Below are positions 26,125-34,795 of a stretch of 64,000 bases of DNA, in pieces; positions within the stretch are counted from its first letter, which is position 1; each line of letters opens with the position of its first letter. The position numbers were made by a program, and so were the translations under genes. Below the pieces are notes generated by a model. The model had not been told where the DNA came from, did no database searches, and saw only the letters and a program-made list of their open reading frames with translations. Source of the stretch: Pokkaliibacter sp. MBI-7. Lineage in GTDB: Bacteria; Pseudomonadota; Gammaproteobacteria; Pseudomonadales; Balneatricaceae. The DNA lies in NCBI RefSeq assembly GCF_029846635.1, contig NZ_JARVTG010000002.1, forward strand, positions 847,501 to 911,500. Reading direction: 5' to 3'.

Positions 26125-26235
26125 AGTCATCACAAATGACCATCGCCTAAGCAGAAAGCGAGCCGTTGAGGGCAGTCAGGCACGATATGACGGGGTTCAG
26201 CGGCAGGAAGGCAGAGAGGGACTGAACAGATAAAA

Positions 26236-26264
26236 GCAAAAAGGCGGACTAGAAGTCCGCCTTT
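26236..26264 (-). terminator. Rho-independent terminator of the Kdo-hydroxylase gene
   Basis: An 11-bp perfect stem (26240-26250 with 26254-26264, AAAGGCGGACT/AGTCCGCCTTT) and a 3-base loop, followed on the minus strand by a T5 run. It lies 50 bases past the stop of the minus-strand gene at 26314. Confidence 0.85.
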
Positions 26265-26313
26265 GAGGTCGTTGCCTGCGGATAGCCGCAGCAAGAAAGA
26301 TCAGGTAATGAGG

Positions 26314-27195
26314 TTATACCAGCGCCCGCCCCTGCAAGCGCTGCAGGATACCCAGCGGTGCCCAGTCGGGTCTGGCCATGGCCTTAACTGGCAGGAAGAA
26401 GGTTTGCTCCAGCATATGCTGACCGGACATTACGGCATGGGAGGTCTGATCAGAGAAGCAGATCCAAACGGCCCCCTGCGGAAACGGCATGGTTTCCTGA
26501 TTACAACTGCGCTGGTATTCCATATCGGCCTTCATGGCGTCATGCAGATTGAGCATCAGGTGGTCATAGCGACTGCGTGGACGCTTGGTGATATGTAACC
26601 AGTGCAGCAGTCTGGCCGAGCCCGGCAACGGTGATTTGATCTTCGGCAGAAAGCGCTTTGCCACCTGCTCGAAGGGCTCACCGACCCGCCACACTCGTGG
26701 CGCGCCGCCCGGATTGACGTTGGCAAACACCCGCAAGATCCGCTCGCCATAGTTAGGCCTAGAGGGAAAGGCATCAATATGCAGCCTGCTGTCATCCTTG
26801 CGCCAGGAGGTTTGCCGCCCTTCCACCTGCATCAGGCGCAGACTGGTCGGTGCCGTGCGCAGGCCCTGCCGATACTCAGGAAACAGCCCTTCTACCAGCG
26901 TACAGGCCTGTTGCTGGAAACGTCCCACCAGCTCACGTACCGCCTGTTTTTTGTCATCGGCCAGAACACCGTGCAGCTCGCCACCGTTAGCGGCAAGGCT
27001 GATATTTTTACGTTTGGGGTCAGCGATAGCAGGGTCAAGTAACTGAGCTTCATTGCTCTGCAGGCTGAAGTTCAGTCTGGGGAAGTACAATACCTTGCCG
27101 CTTTCAAGCGCCTCCAGCATCTGCTGGCGAGAGATGGGCAAATCCTGACCATGCCAGTCACTGGAGGTCACTTCAAGAATCTGTGATTGAGTCAT
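26314..27195 (-). CDS. Kdo-hydroxylase (KdoO) family dioxygenase
   Basis: A 293-residue protein resembling the Kdo hydroxylase family (PF11004), Fe(II)/2-oxoglutarate-dependent enzymes that hydroxylate the C-3 of Kdo in lipopolysaccharide. The metal-binding HxD is visible in RLHIDAFPSRP and a distal His in DQTSHAVMSGQ. The conserved blocks VLYFPRLNF, LRVFANVNPGG and GAVWICFSDQTSHA support it. Start ATG 27195 gives the usual length; its ribosome site is weak. It is monocistronic with its own terminator and is not obviously connected with its neighbours. Confidence 0.82.
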   Translation of the reverse strand: MTQSQILEVTSSDWHGQDLPISRQQMLEALESGKVLYFPRLNFSLQSNEAQLLDPAIADPKRKNISLAANGGELHGVLADDKKQAVRELVGRFQQQACTLVEGLFPEYRQGLRTAPTSLRLMQVEGRQTSWRKDDSRLHIDAFPSRPNYGERILRVFANVNPGGAPRVWRVGEPFEQVAKRFLPKIKSPLPGSARLLHWLHITKRPRSRYDHLMLNLHDAMKADMEYQRSCNQETMPFPQGAVWICFSDQTSHAVMSGQHMLEQTFFLPVKAMARPDWAPLGILQRLQGRALV

Positions 27196-27485
27196 AATTG
27201 CGCGCCGTACGTGGGGTAAAACAATCCTTGAGGGGCGCTCTGGATGCACAGCTGGCAGTCAGGCTGCAGCCATGAGACGCTACACTTCATCGCACAGGCA
27301 GTCAGTGCATAGTGCTGGCGGCGACGCGACAGCTGGATACATCCCCTATTCCTTCAAGGTCCGGGCGAATATCGTATCAATCACTACATTTGAAAAGACG
27401 GAAGATTAGCGGAGCTTTTATGGACAAATAGCGCACAGCTGACTGCGAACATGCACTACTAAGAACGGGGCTAATATTCACGCTG

Positions 27486-27497
27486 ATTGTTGACAAT
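27486..27497 (+). promoter_or_regulatory. GntR/FadR-type operator, copy 1
   Basis: ATTGTTGACAAT fits the TNGTNNNACNA style of FadR-subfamily GntR operators and overlaps a TTGACA hexamer (27490-27495) that could serve as -35 box. Identical to copy 2, 53 bp away. Confidence 0.6.
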
Positions 27498-27538
27498 TAG
27501 TCGAATTTCAAGAATTCAGTTCGCTTCAAATCCCACAC

Positions 27539-27550
27539 ATTGTTGACAAT
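27539..27550 (+). promoter_or_regulatory. GntR/FadR-type operator, copy 2
   Basis: Second exact ATTGTTGACAAT, again overlapping TTGACA (27543-27548), 74 bases before the chosen start of the GntR gene. Predicted to mediate autoregulation and control of the downstream acnD-prpF genes. Confidence 0.6.
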
Positions 27551-27623
27551 AATCTCCTCATCTGCTTTTTTAACCTCCAGAAAATGCCTTTCATTGATGA
27601 TTGTTAACACCACTGAAAACACT

Positions 27624-28322
27624 ATGAGCAAAATCCTCAGCCCGATGCTGCCTGACAGCCACGACGACAAAACTTTGTCGGACCATGTTTTCCGCAAGCT
27701 GCAGACCGCCATCGTCAAGGGCGAGATGGCGCCCGGCAGCAAAATTTCCGAGCCTGAACTGGCCCGTACCTATGGCATCAGCCGTGGCCCGCTGCGTGAG
27801 GCGTTGAGCCGTCTCGAAGGACAAAAGCTGCTGGTACGCATTCCTCACGTTGGCGCACGGGTCGTTTCACTCAGCCATGAAGAGCTGATTGAGCTGTATC
27901 AGGTGCGCGAATCACTGGAAGGGCTGGCCTGCCGGCTGGCGGCGGAGCGAATGCAACCCCATGAAATAGAAGAGCTGCGCCGCGTACTGGACGCCCATGA
28001 ACAGGATGAAGCCTTTCAGGCGGGCCGTGGCTACTACCAGCAGGAAGGCGACTACGACTTCCACTATCGCATCGTGCAGGGTACCGGCAATCAGATGCTG
28101 ATCCGCATTCTCTGCAACGAGCTTTATCAGCTGGCGCGGATGTACCGCATTCAATACTCGGCAACGCCCAATCGGCCACGACAGGCATTTGCCGAACATC
28201 ACCGGATTCTCGACGCCATTGCCGAAGGCGATGGTGAGCTGGCAGAGATGCTGATGCGCCGTCATATCAGCGCCTCCCGCCGCAACATCGAACGACAGAT
28301 CGAACGCCAAGCAGAGCGTTAA
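27624..28322 (+). CDS. GntR-family (FadR subfamily) regulator of the 2-methylcitrate genes
   Basis: A 232-residue regulator with the winged HTH at about residues 22-85 (GSKISEPELARTYGISRGPLREALSRLEGQKLL) and an FCD effector domain with the metal-ligand pattern D-x-FH ... H (EGDYDFHYRIV; EHHRILDAI). Such GntR proteins head prp operons in many proteobacteria and respond to a 2-methylcitrate-cycle metabolite. The start is uncertain: ATG 27624 gives the usual N-terminus, ATG 27597 would add nine residues; neither has a strong ribosome site. acnD starts 33 bp after its stop. Confidence 0.88.
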   Translation: MSKILSPMLPDSHDDKTLSDHVFRKLQTAIVKGEMAPGSKISEPELARTYGISRGPLREALSRLEGQKLLVRIPHVGARVVSLSHEELIELYQVRESLEGLACRLAAERMQPHEIEELRRVLDAHEQDEAFQAGRGYYQQEGDYDFHYRIVQGTGNQMLIRILCNELYQLARMYRIQYSATPNRPRQAFAEHHRILDAIAEGDGELAEMLMRRHISASRRNIERQIERQAER

Positions 28323-28355
28323 AAGACAAAAAACACTCTGAAGGAGTGATTAGCG

Positions 28356-30986
28356 ATGACCCATAACAACACCCCCCTTCCCGTCAACGCCCAGTATCGC
28401 AAGCCCCTGCCCGGTGCCTCTGTGGAGTATTTCGACACCCGTGCCGCAGTAGAAGCCATCCAGCCCGGAGCATGGGCACGCCTGCCTTACACATCACGCA
28501 TTCACGCTGAAAACCTGGTACGCAAGTGTGACCCGGCGATGCTGACCGAGTGCCTGACCCAGATCGTTGAAGGCAAACGCGAGCTGGACTTTCCCTGGTT
28601 CCCTACCCGCGTGGTGTGTCACGACATTCTTGGCCAGACTGCGCTGGTGGATCTTGCCGGATTGCGTGATGCCATTGCCGATCAGGGCGGTGACCCCGCC
28701 AAGGTCAACCCGGTGGTGCCAGTCCAGCTGATCGTTGACCACTCACTGGCCGTTGAACACCCTGGTTTCGAGCAGGATGCTTTCAGCAAGAACCGTGCGG
28801 TGGAAGACCGCCGCAATGATGACCGTTTCCACTTCATCAACTGGACCAAGCAGGCGTTCAAGAATGTGGACGTGATTCCTCCCGGCAACGGCATCATGCA
28901 CCAGATCAATCTGGAGAAAATGTCGCCGGTCATTCACAACGACAACGGTCTGGCCTATCCCGACACCTGCGTTGGCACCGACAGCCATACTCCTCACGTG
29001 GATGCACTGGGCGTGATTGCCGTAGGTGTCGGCGGCCTCGAAGCCGAAAACGTTATGCTCGGCCGTGCTTCATGGATGCGACTGCCCGATATCATCGCGG
29101 TTGAACTGACAGGCAAACCTCAGCCCGGTATCACGGCTACCGATGTGGTGCTGTCCCTGACGGAATTCCTGCGCAAGGAAAAGGTGGTCGGTGCCTATCT
29201 AGAGTTCCGTGGCGAAGGCGCTGCAGCTCTGACACTCGGCGACCGTGCCACCATTTCCAACATGGCCCCGGAATACGGCGCCACGGCGGCACTGTTCTAC
29301 ATTGACCAGCAAACCATTGATTACCTGAACCTGACCGGACGCGATGCGGATCAGGTCAAACTGGTGGAAACCTACGCCAAAGAAGCGGGCCTGTGGGCAG
29401 ACACGCTGAAAGACGCGGAGTTCGAGCGCACGCTACATTTTGACCTGTCTACGGTGGTACGCACACTGGCGGGCCCCTCCAATCCCCATCGCCGCCTGCC
29501 GGTTTCTGCACTGGCCGAGCGGGGTATTGCCGTCGATCTGGATAAAGCCAAAGCCGAAGAGGCTGAAGGCCTGATGCCGGACGGCGCGGTGATCATCGCC
29601 GCCATCACCAGCTGCACCAATACCAGTAACCCGCGCAACGTGATTGCCGCGGGCCTGCTGGCACGCAATGCCAATAAATACGGACTGGTGCGCAAGCCCT
29701 GGGTCAAGACCTCACTGGCACCCGGCTCCAAAGCGGTACAGCTGTACCTGCAGGAGTCAGGCCTTGAAGCCGAGCTGGATAAACTGGGCTTTGGTGTCGT
29801 CGCTTTTGCCTGCACCACCTGTAACGGCATGTCCGGTGCGCTTGATCCGAAGATCCAGCAGGAAATCATCGACCGTGATCTGTACGCCACGGCGGTACTG
29901 TCAGGTAACCGTAACTTCGATGGCCGTATCCATCCCTATGCCAAGCAGGCATTTCTCGCCTCACCACCGCTAGTCGTGGCCTATTCCATCGCCGGCACCA
30001 TACGCTTTGATATCGAGAAAGACGTGCTGGGCGTGGTTGACGGCAAAGAAATTCGCCTCAAGGACATCTGGCCGACCGACGAGGAAATCGATGCAGTGGT
30101 AAAAGCCGCGGTCAAACCTGAGCAGTTCCGTCAGGTCTATATCCCCATGTTTGCCAGACAGGATGACAAGGCAGAGCAGATTGATCCTCTGTACCAGTGG
30201 CGCCCGATGAGCACTTACATCCGCCGTCCGCCCTACTGGGAAGGAGCGCTGGCAGGTGAGCGAACCCTCAAGGGTATGCGCCCGCTGGCCGTGCTGCCCG
30301 ACAACATCACCACCGATCACCTGTCGCCTTCTAATGCCATTCTGGCCAGCTCAGCAGCAGGTGAATATCTGGCCAAAATGGGTCTGCCGGAGGAAGACTT
30401 TAACTCCTATGCCACCCATCGCGGAGACCACCTGACCGCCCAGCGTGCCACCTTCGCCAACCCTCAGCTGGTTAACGAGATGGCCGTCGTTGAAGGTGAA
30501 GTGAAGAAAGGTTCTCTGGCCCGCGTCGAACCCGATGGCACGGTGATGCGCATGTGGGAAGCCATCGAAACCTACATGAACCGCAAACAGCCGCTGATCA
30601 TCGTGGCAGGTGCCGACTACGGTCAGGGTTCATCCCGCGACTGGGCTGCCAAAGGCGTGCGTCTGGCGGGTGTCGAGGCCATTGTGGCGGAAGGCTTTGA
30701 GCGTATTCACCGCACCAACCTGATCGGTATGGGTGTGCTGCCTCTGGAATTCAAACCCGGCACCACCCGCAAGACGCTGGGCCTCGACGGCACAGAAACC
30801 TATGACGTCACTGGCCAGCGCAAACCGCGTGCTGACCTGACACTGGTGGTGCATCGTCAAAACGGTGAACGCATCGAAGTGACCGTCACCTGCCGTCTGG
30901 ATACTGCAGAAGAGGTGTCGATCTACGAAGCGGGCGGCGTGCTGCAGCGCTTCGCTCAGGACTTTTTGGAATCGGAAGTGGCGTAA
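28356..30986 (+). CDS. acnD: Fe/S-dependent 2-methylcitrate dehydratase AcnD
   Basis: An 876-residue aconitase-superfamily protein of AcnD length. The 4Fe-4S ligands appear in ITSCTNTSNP and CTTCNGMSG, and the swivelling domain in DYGQGSSRDWAAKG. AcnD dehydrates 2-methylcitrate, giving an isomer that PrpF converts to 2-methyl-cis-aconitate; the adjacent prpF gene settles the assignment over AcnA. Part of propionyl-CoA breakdown in the cytoplasm. Good GGAG ribosome site. The prpB and prpC genes expected in the same operon are not here. Confidence 0.95.
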   Translation: MTHNNTPLPVNAQYRKPLPGASVEYFDTRAAVEAIQPGAWARLPYTSRIHAENLVRKCDPAMLTECLTQIVEGKRELDFPWFPTRVVCHDILGQTALVDLAGLRDAIADQGGDPAKVNPVVPVQLIVDHSLAVEHPGFEQDAFSKNRAVEDRRNDDRFHFINWTKQAFKNVDVIPPGNGIMHQINLEKMSPVIHNDNGLAYPDTCVGTDSHTPHVDALGVIAVGVGGLEAENVMLGRASWMRLPDIIAVELTGKPQPGITATDVVLSLTEFLRKEKVVGAYLEFRGEGAAALTLGDRATISNMAPEYGATAALFYIDQQTIDYLNLTGRDADQVKLVETYAKEAGLWADTLKDAEFERTLHFDLSTVVRTLAGPSNPHRRLPVSALAERGIAVDLDKAKAEEAEGLMPDGAVIIAAITSCTNTSNPRNVIAAGLLARNANKYGLVRKPWVKTSLAPGSKAVQLYLQESGLEAELDKLGFGVVAFACTTCNGMSGALDPKIQQEIIDRDLYATAVLSGNRNFDGRIHPYAKQAFLASPPLVVAYSIAGTIRFDIEKDVLGVVDGKEIRLKDIWPTDEEIDAVVKAAVKPEQFRQVYIPMFARQDDKAEQIDPLYQWRPMSTYIRRPPYWEGALAGERTLKGMRPLAVLPDNITTDHLSPSNAILASSAAGEYLAKMGLPEEDFNSYATHRGDHLTAQRATFANPQLVNEMAVVEGEVKKGSLARVEPDGTVMRMWEAIETYMNRKQPLIIVAGADYGQGSSRDWAAKGVRLAGVEAIVAEGFERIHRTNLIGMGVLPLEFKPGTTRKTLGLDGTETYDVTGQRKPRADLTLVVHRQNGERIEVTVTCRLDTAEEVSIYEAGGVLQRFAQDFLESEVA

Positions 30987-31076
30987 GTCTGAGCCGGACA
31001 GGGCATGACCCTATCACACTCATGCCCTGTCAGACTTCATCAGGCCACGACGTTGTTACAGCTCAGGAACCCCATC

Positions 31077-32270
31077 ATGCCCCATGCTCCTCAGGTAAAA
31101 ATCCCCGCTACCTATATCCGTGGCGGCACCAGTAAAGGTGTTTTCTTTCGTCTGCAGGATTTACCGGAACGCTGTCAGGTGCCGGGCACTGCCCGCGATG
31201 CGCTGCTGATGCGCGTCATTGGCAGCCCTGACCCCTATGCCAAGCAGATTGATGGCATGGGAGCGGCCACTTCCAGTACCAGCAAAACCGTCATTCTGAG
31301 CCAATCCACACGTCCGGATCACGATGTTGATTATCTGTTCGGGCAGGTCGCCATCGACAAAGCCTTTGTCGACTGGAGCGGCAACTGCGGCAACCTGTCT
31401 GCTGCCGTTGGCCCCTTTGCCATTGCCAGCGGGCTGGTTGATGCAGATCGCATTCCACAAAACGGCATCTGCACGGTCCGTATCTGGCAGGCCAATATCA
31501 GCAAGACCATCGTCGCTCACGTGCCGATCACCGATAGCGAAGTGCAGGAAACCGGTGACTTTGAACTGGATGGCGTGACCTTCCCTGCTGCTGAAGTACA
31601 ACTGGAATTTCTTGATCCTGCTGATGAGGGTGATGGCGAAGGGGGTGGTGCCATGTTCCCCACCGGCCAACTGGTGGATGATCTGGAAGTGCCGGGGGTG
31701 GGCACATTCAGGGTCACCATGATCAATGCTGGCATTCCCACCATCTTCCTCAATGCGGAAGAGCTGGGTTACAGCGGCACCGAGCTGCAGGAAGCCATCA
31801 ACGGTGATGCCGACGCCCTCGCCCGTTTTGAAACTATCCGGGCGCACGGTGCCATTCGTATGGGGCTGATCAAATCAGTAGAGGAAGCCGCTACCCGCCA
31901 GCACACACCCAAAGTGGCCTTTGTTGCCAAACCCAGAGATTACGTGGCATCCAGCGGTAAAGAAGTGAAAGCAGCCGATGTTGATCTGCTGGTGCGGGCG
32001 CTGTCCATGGGCAAGCTGCACCATGCCATGATGGGCACCGCCGCGGTAGCCATCGGTACTGCCGCCGCCATTCCCGGCACGCTGGTGAATCTGGCAGCAG
32101 GCGGTGGCGAGCGCAATGCGGTGCGGTTCGGCCACCCGTCCGGCACCTTGCGCGTGGGCGCTGAAGCGGTAAGAAACGGAGACCAGTGGCAGGTGACCAA
32201 AGCCATCATGAGCCGCAGTGCCCGTGTACTGATGGAAGGCTGGGTCAGGGTACCGGGAGACAGTTTCTAG
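31077..32270 (+). CDS. prpF: 2-methylaconitate cis-trans isomerase PrpF
   Basis: A 397-residue PrpF-family protein (diaminopimelate-epimerase-like double fold). Visible blocks are ATYIRGGTSKGVFFR, IDGMGAATSSTSKTV and NCGNLSAAVGPFA, the last containing the active-site Cys region. It isomerises the AcnD product to 2-methyl-cis-aconitate. Start ATG 31077 (MPHAPQVKIP) fits family length and has AGGA upstream; an upstream in-frame codon would add 24 residues. It is the last gene of the operon. Confidence 0.93.
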   Translation: MPHAPQVKIPATYIRGGTSKGVFFRLQDLPERCQVPGTARDALLMRVIGSPDPYAKQIDGMGAATSSTSKTVILSQSTRPDHDVDYLFGQVAIDKAFVDWSGNCGNLSAAVGPFAIASGLVDADRIPQNGICTVRIWQANISKTIVAHVPITDSEVQETGDFELDGVTFPAAEVQLEFLDPADEGDGEGGGAMFPTGQLVDDLEVPGVGTFRVTMINAGIPTIFLNAEELGYSGTELQEAINGDADALARFETIRAHGAIRMGLIKSVEEAATRQHTPKVAFVAKPRDYVASSGKEVKAADVDLLVRALSMGKLHHAMMGTAAVAIGTAAAIPGTLVNLAAGGGERNAVRFGHPSGTLRVGAEAVRNGDQWQVTKAIMSRSARVLMEGWVRVPGDSF

Positions 32271-32310
32271 ACTCGTTTAGCCTCATCCTTCCACACCCTG
32301 CTTTGCAGAG

Positions 32311-32343
32311 CAGACGAAGCGCACCCGCCGTGCACTTCGTCTG
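32311..32343 (+). terminator. Hairpin downstream of prpF
   Basis: CAGACGAAG (32311-32319) pairs perfectly with CTTCGTCTG (32335-32343), with an inner GCA/TGC pairing. A T-rich tail (TATTCTT) follows. It lies about 40 bases after the prpF stop and may end that operon. Confidence 0.55.
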
Positions 32344-32491
32344 TATTCTTCATGCAACACTATGCGTTAGCCTGACAGGCTTATTCACTGTGCAGCGGAT
32401 GCCGCTCGCACAAGGACAACACCTCCATTCGCTCCCCTTTCCACTCACACATGTCGCTTCGGGTCATATACGCCATACTGCACAAGCGGCA

Positions 32492-33496
32492 TTACACGAT
32501 CTTAATCACAACCTTGCCTTTAGCATGTCCTTTAGCAAGATAAGCTAATGCCTCCTTTGTTTCCTCAAATGGGAATACCTTATCAATTACCGGCTTAATT
32601 TTTTCAGATTCAATCAATTTTCCAATTTCACTCAGCTGGATACCATCTGGGCGCACGAACAGAAACTCATAATTGACATTACGTTTTTTAGCTAAACCAA
32701 TGATTTTTTTGCTCATTAAGCCAAATACAAACTTCAGCATAAAATTGAGTTTCCGTGATTTCGCAAAAGCCGCGTCGAGTGGTCCAACCAGCGATATAAT
32801 TTTACCGCCGGGCTTTAGAATACTAACTGATTTTTCAATTACATCTCCCCTCACGGTGCCCAGCACCAGATTGTAACCTTGCAGGAGTTGTTCAAAATTT
32901 TGCTGGGTATAGTCAATTGTTTCATCTGCACCAAGACTTTCGACCCATGCAATATTGCCAGTGCTGGTTGTGGTCGCCACTCTGGCACCAAAATGCTTAG
33001 CTAACTGAATGGCCATGCTGCCGATGCCACCCGAACCGGCGGGAATAAAAATCTTCTGGCCAGGCTTGAGACTGGCGCGCTCTTTCAATGCCTGCCATGA
33101 CGTTAAACCGACCATGGGGATGGATGCAGCCTGCACAAAATCCATATTTTCTGGTTTTAATGCGGCGGTATGTTCTGGCACAACGGCAAATTCAGCGAAA
33201 GAGCCGATGCCAAGGTCAAAGATACTGGCCATAACAGCATCACCGGGCTTGAAACGAGTCACTTTACTACCCACCGCAACCACGATACCGGCAAGATCAC
33301 TCCCCAGAGTTGCTGGTAACTTAAACTGGAGCACTGGCTTGAACATTCCGGTCGGTATCATGTTGTCTATGGGATTTACCCCTGCAGCATGGACCTGTAC
33401 TAGCATTTCGTTTGGTTCTATTTGTGGTTTTTCAACATCGCCAAACTCAATAACAGGTGATGACTTACTGTATTTCTTTAAAATGACTGCTTTCAT
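32492..33496 (-). CDS. NADP-dependent quinone-oxidoreductase-like MDR enzyme
   Basis: A 334-residue zinc-independent medium-chain dehydrogenase/reductase (quinone oxidoreductase/enoyl reductase type): N-terminal GroES fold (HAAGVNPIDNM), LGSDLAGIVVAVG, and the nucleotide motif AGSGGIGSMAIQLAKHFG. Structural zinc Cys residues are absent. Likely reduces quinones or alpha,beta-unsaturated carbonyls with NADPH. Base composition is visibly more AT-rich than flanking genes. Last gene of the five-gene operon starting with the old yellow enzyme. Confidence 0.88.
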   Translation of the reverse strand: MKAVILKKYSKSSPVIEFGDVEKPQIEPNEMLVQVHAAGVNPIDNMIPTGMFKPVLQFKLPATLGSDLAGIVVAVGSKVTRFKPGDAVMASIFDLGIGSFAEFAVVPEHTAALKPENMDFVQAASIPMVGLTSWQALKERASLKPGQKIFIPAGSGGIGSMAIQLAKHFGARVATTTSTGNIAWVESLGADETIDYTQQNFEQLLQGYNLVLGTVRGDVIEKSVSILKPGGKIISLVGPLDAAFAKSRKLNFMLKFVFGLMSKKIIGLAKKRNVNYEFLFVRPDGIQLSEIGKLIESEKIKPVIDKVFPFEETKEALAYLAKGHAKGKVVIKIV

Positions 33497-33506
33497 TTTA
33501 CATTTC

Positions 33507-33899
33507 TCATCTGCTAATTTTTTTGGCCTTGCCAGGAGTATTACGGGCATAAAGAAATGCCAGTCCTATGATCAATTCTATTACCGCAGCAGCGAGTATC
33601 TGATAGCTGGCATGGCCGGTAATACATTCATAAATAGCTAGTATTATGAGTATAGTACAGATAGTGACCATTCCCTGAATTAGTACTACCTGGGTTGAAT
33701 GTTGCTCAACTCTTCTCGCCATGAATAAAATGAAAGCAATACCTGCATAAAACGCTGCACCACGGCGGCACATAACACCTGCACCGTCGCTAAACTCTAT
33801 TCCCCATTGAGCCAGCATTTGCTGAGGAAAAAACATCCACGCGACTGCCAAAACCATAAATAAGAGAGCGGTCGTTATTGCCACATGCCGAAAGGTCAC
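33507..33899 (-). CDS. Small integral membrane protein, four predicted TM helices
   Basis: A 130-residue hydrophobic protein with four apparent transmembrane segments (about residues 8-28, 48-62, 72-90, 102-120) and a basic C-terminus. I do not recognise a named family with certainty; the pattern recalls uncharacterised DoxX/DUF4345-like proteins. It begins at GTG 33899 with AAGGA upstream and sits 10-11 bp from both neighbours, so it is a genuine operon member. Confidence 0.75.
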   Translation of the reverse strand: MTFRHVAITTALLFMVLAVAWMFFPQQMLAQWGIEFSDGAGVMCRRGAAFYAGIAFILFMARRVEQHSTQVVLIQGMVTICTILIILAIYECITGHASYQILAAAVIELIIGLAFLYARNTPGKAKKISR

Positions 33900-33910
33900 T
33901 GGATTTTTCC

Positions 33911-34723
33911 TTAAGTATCAAGTTTGAAATTTTTACGAATCCCTTTATCCAATACTGAATCAGGGGCAAAACGGCGTAAAAACTTAAACAAACGCGCGGT
34001 TTTTCCAGAGGTATAGCGTAGCTTTGGATGTGAAGCTGTTGCCGCTTTTACCACCACATTCGCAGCCACCTCTGGCTCGTCAGCATTAGCCATAGCCTCA
34101 CTGACGACATGAACCAACTTCGCTCGAATAACGTCGTACTCGCTCATCTTTGCGTCAGGTTCGATATTATTGGCTTCAAATTTCGTTTTCACATACGCAG
34201 GCTCAATTACTGAGACCCTGATACCTTGCGTACGCAGCTCATGATCCAGCGCTTCTGAGTACCCCTCGACGGCATGCTTACTGGCACAATAAAGAGCCGC
34301 GTAGGGAACGGGAACAACACCAAGAATAGACCCGATGTTGATTATTCTGCCGCTACCCTGGCGACGCATTTGCGGTACTACGGCACGTGTCATTCTGACG
34401 ATGCCATGGAAGTTGGTGTCAAACAGGGCCTTGGCTAGCTCAACGGAGCTTTCTTCTGCACCTGCCGGGGATAATCCAAATCCAGCATTGTTCACCAAAA
34501 GATCGATACGCCCCTCAAGCTGAAGCAACTGATCAACAGCAGCTGTAACGGACTCATCATTTGTTACATCGAGCGATAGCATTGGAAAGCGTGAGTTACT
34601 TGATGTTGCCCCTCGCCGGCTGGTGCCGTAGACGCTGTAGCCTGCTGCCAGCAGTTTGATAGCTGTAGCCTCACCGATTCCCGATGAGGCTCCCGTTACC
34701 AGTGCGACAAGTTTATCAGTCAT
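33911..34723 (-). CDS. Short-chain dehydrogenase/reductase (classical SDR)
   Basis: A 270-residue classical SDR with the cofactor motif TGASSGIGEA, the NNAGFG motif, catalytic Ser (NIGSILG), and YCASK (Tyr/Lys). Arg residues after the glycine motif (TSRRG) favour NADP(H). It resembles oxidoreductases that use retinal-like or small aldehyde/ketone substrates. Fourth from the promoter side is the membrane gene; this is the third gene of the operon. AAAGGA ribosome site before ATG 34723. Confidence 0.9.
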   Translation of the reverse strand: MTDKLVALVTGASSGIGEATAIKLLAAGYSVYGTSRRGATSSNSRFPMLSLDVTNDESVTAAVDQLLQLEGRIDLLVNNAGFGLSPAGAEESSVELAKALFDTNFHGIVRMTRAVVPQMRRQGSGRIINIGSILGVVPVPYAALYCASKHAVEGYSEALDHELRTQGIRVSVIEPAYVKTKFEANNIEPDAKMSEYDVIRAKLVHVVSEAMANADEPEVAANVVVKAATASHPKLRYTSGKTARLFKFLRRFAPDSVLDKGIRKNFKLDT

Positions 34724-34795
34724 GATTTAATTCCTTTGGCAGGTTTATAATTAACAACGTCTTTGAGGGGCAATTAGCCATGGCTTTATTGCTAC

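Larger units (their letters stand above)
27196..27623. other. Divergent promoter region between Kdo-hydroxylase and GntR genes
   Basis: No gene recognised in these 428 bases. The right half is AT-rich and holds two identical ATTGTTGACAAT sites and a third partial one at 27600-27611; the left half shows nothing definite. Confidence 0.6.

Noticed and set aside
32186..32548. Plus-strand frame over the end of prpF and the following gap
   Set aside because: Overlaps prpF in another frame and the hairpin after it; translation looks random.
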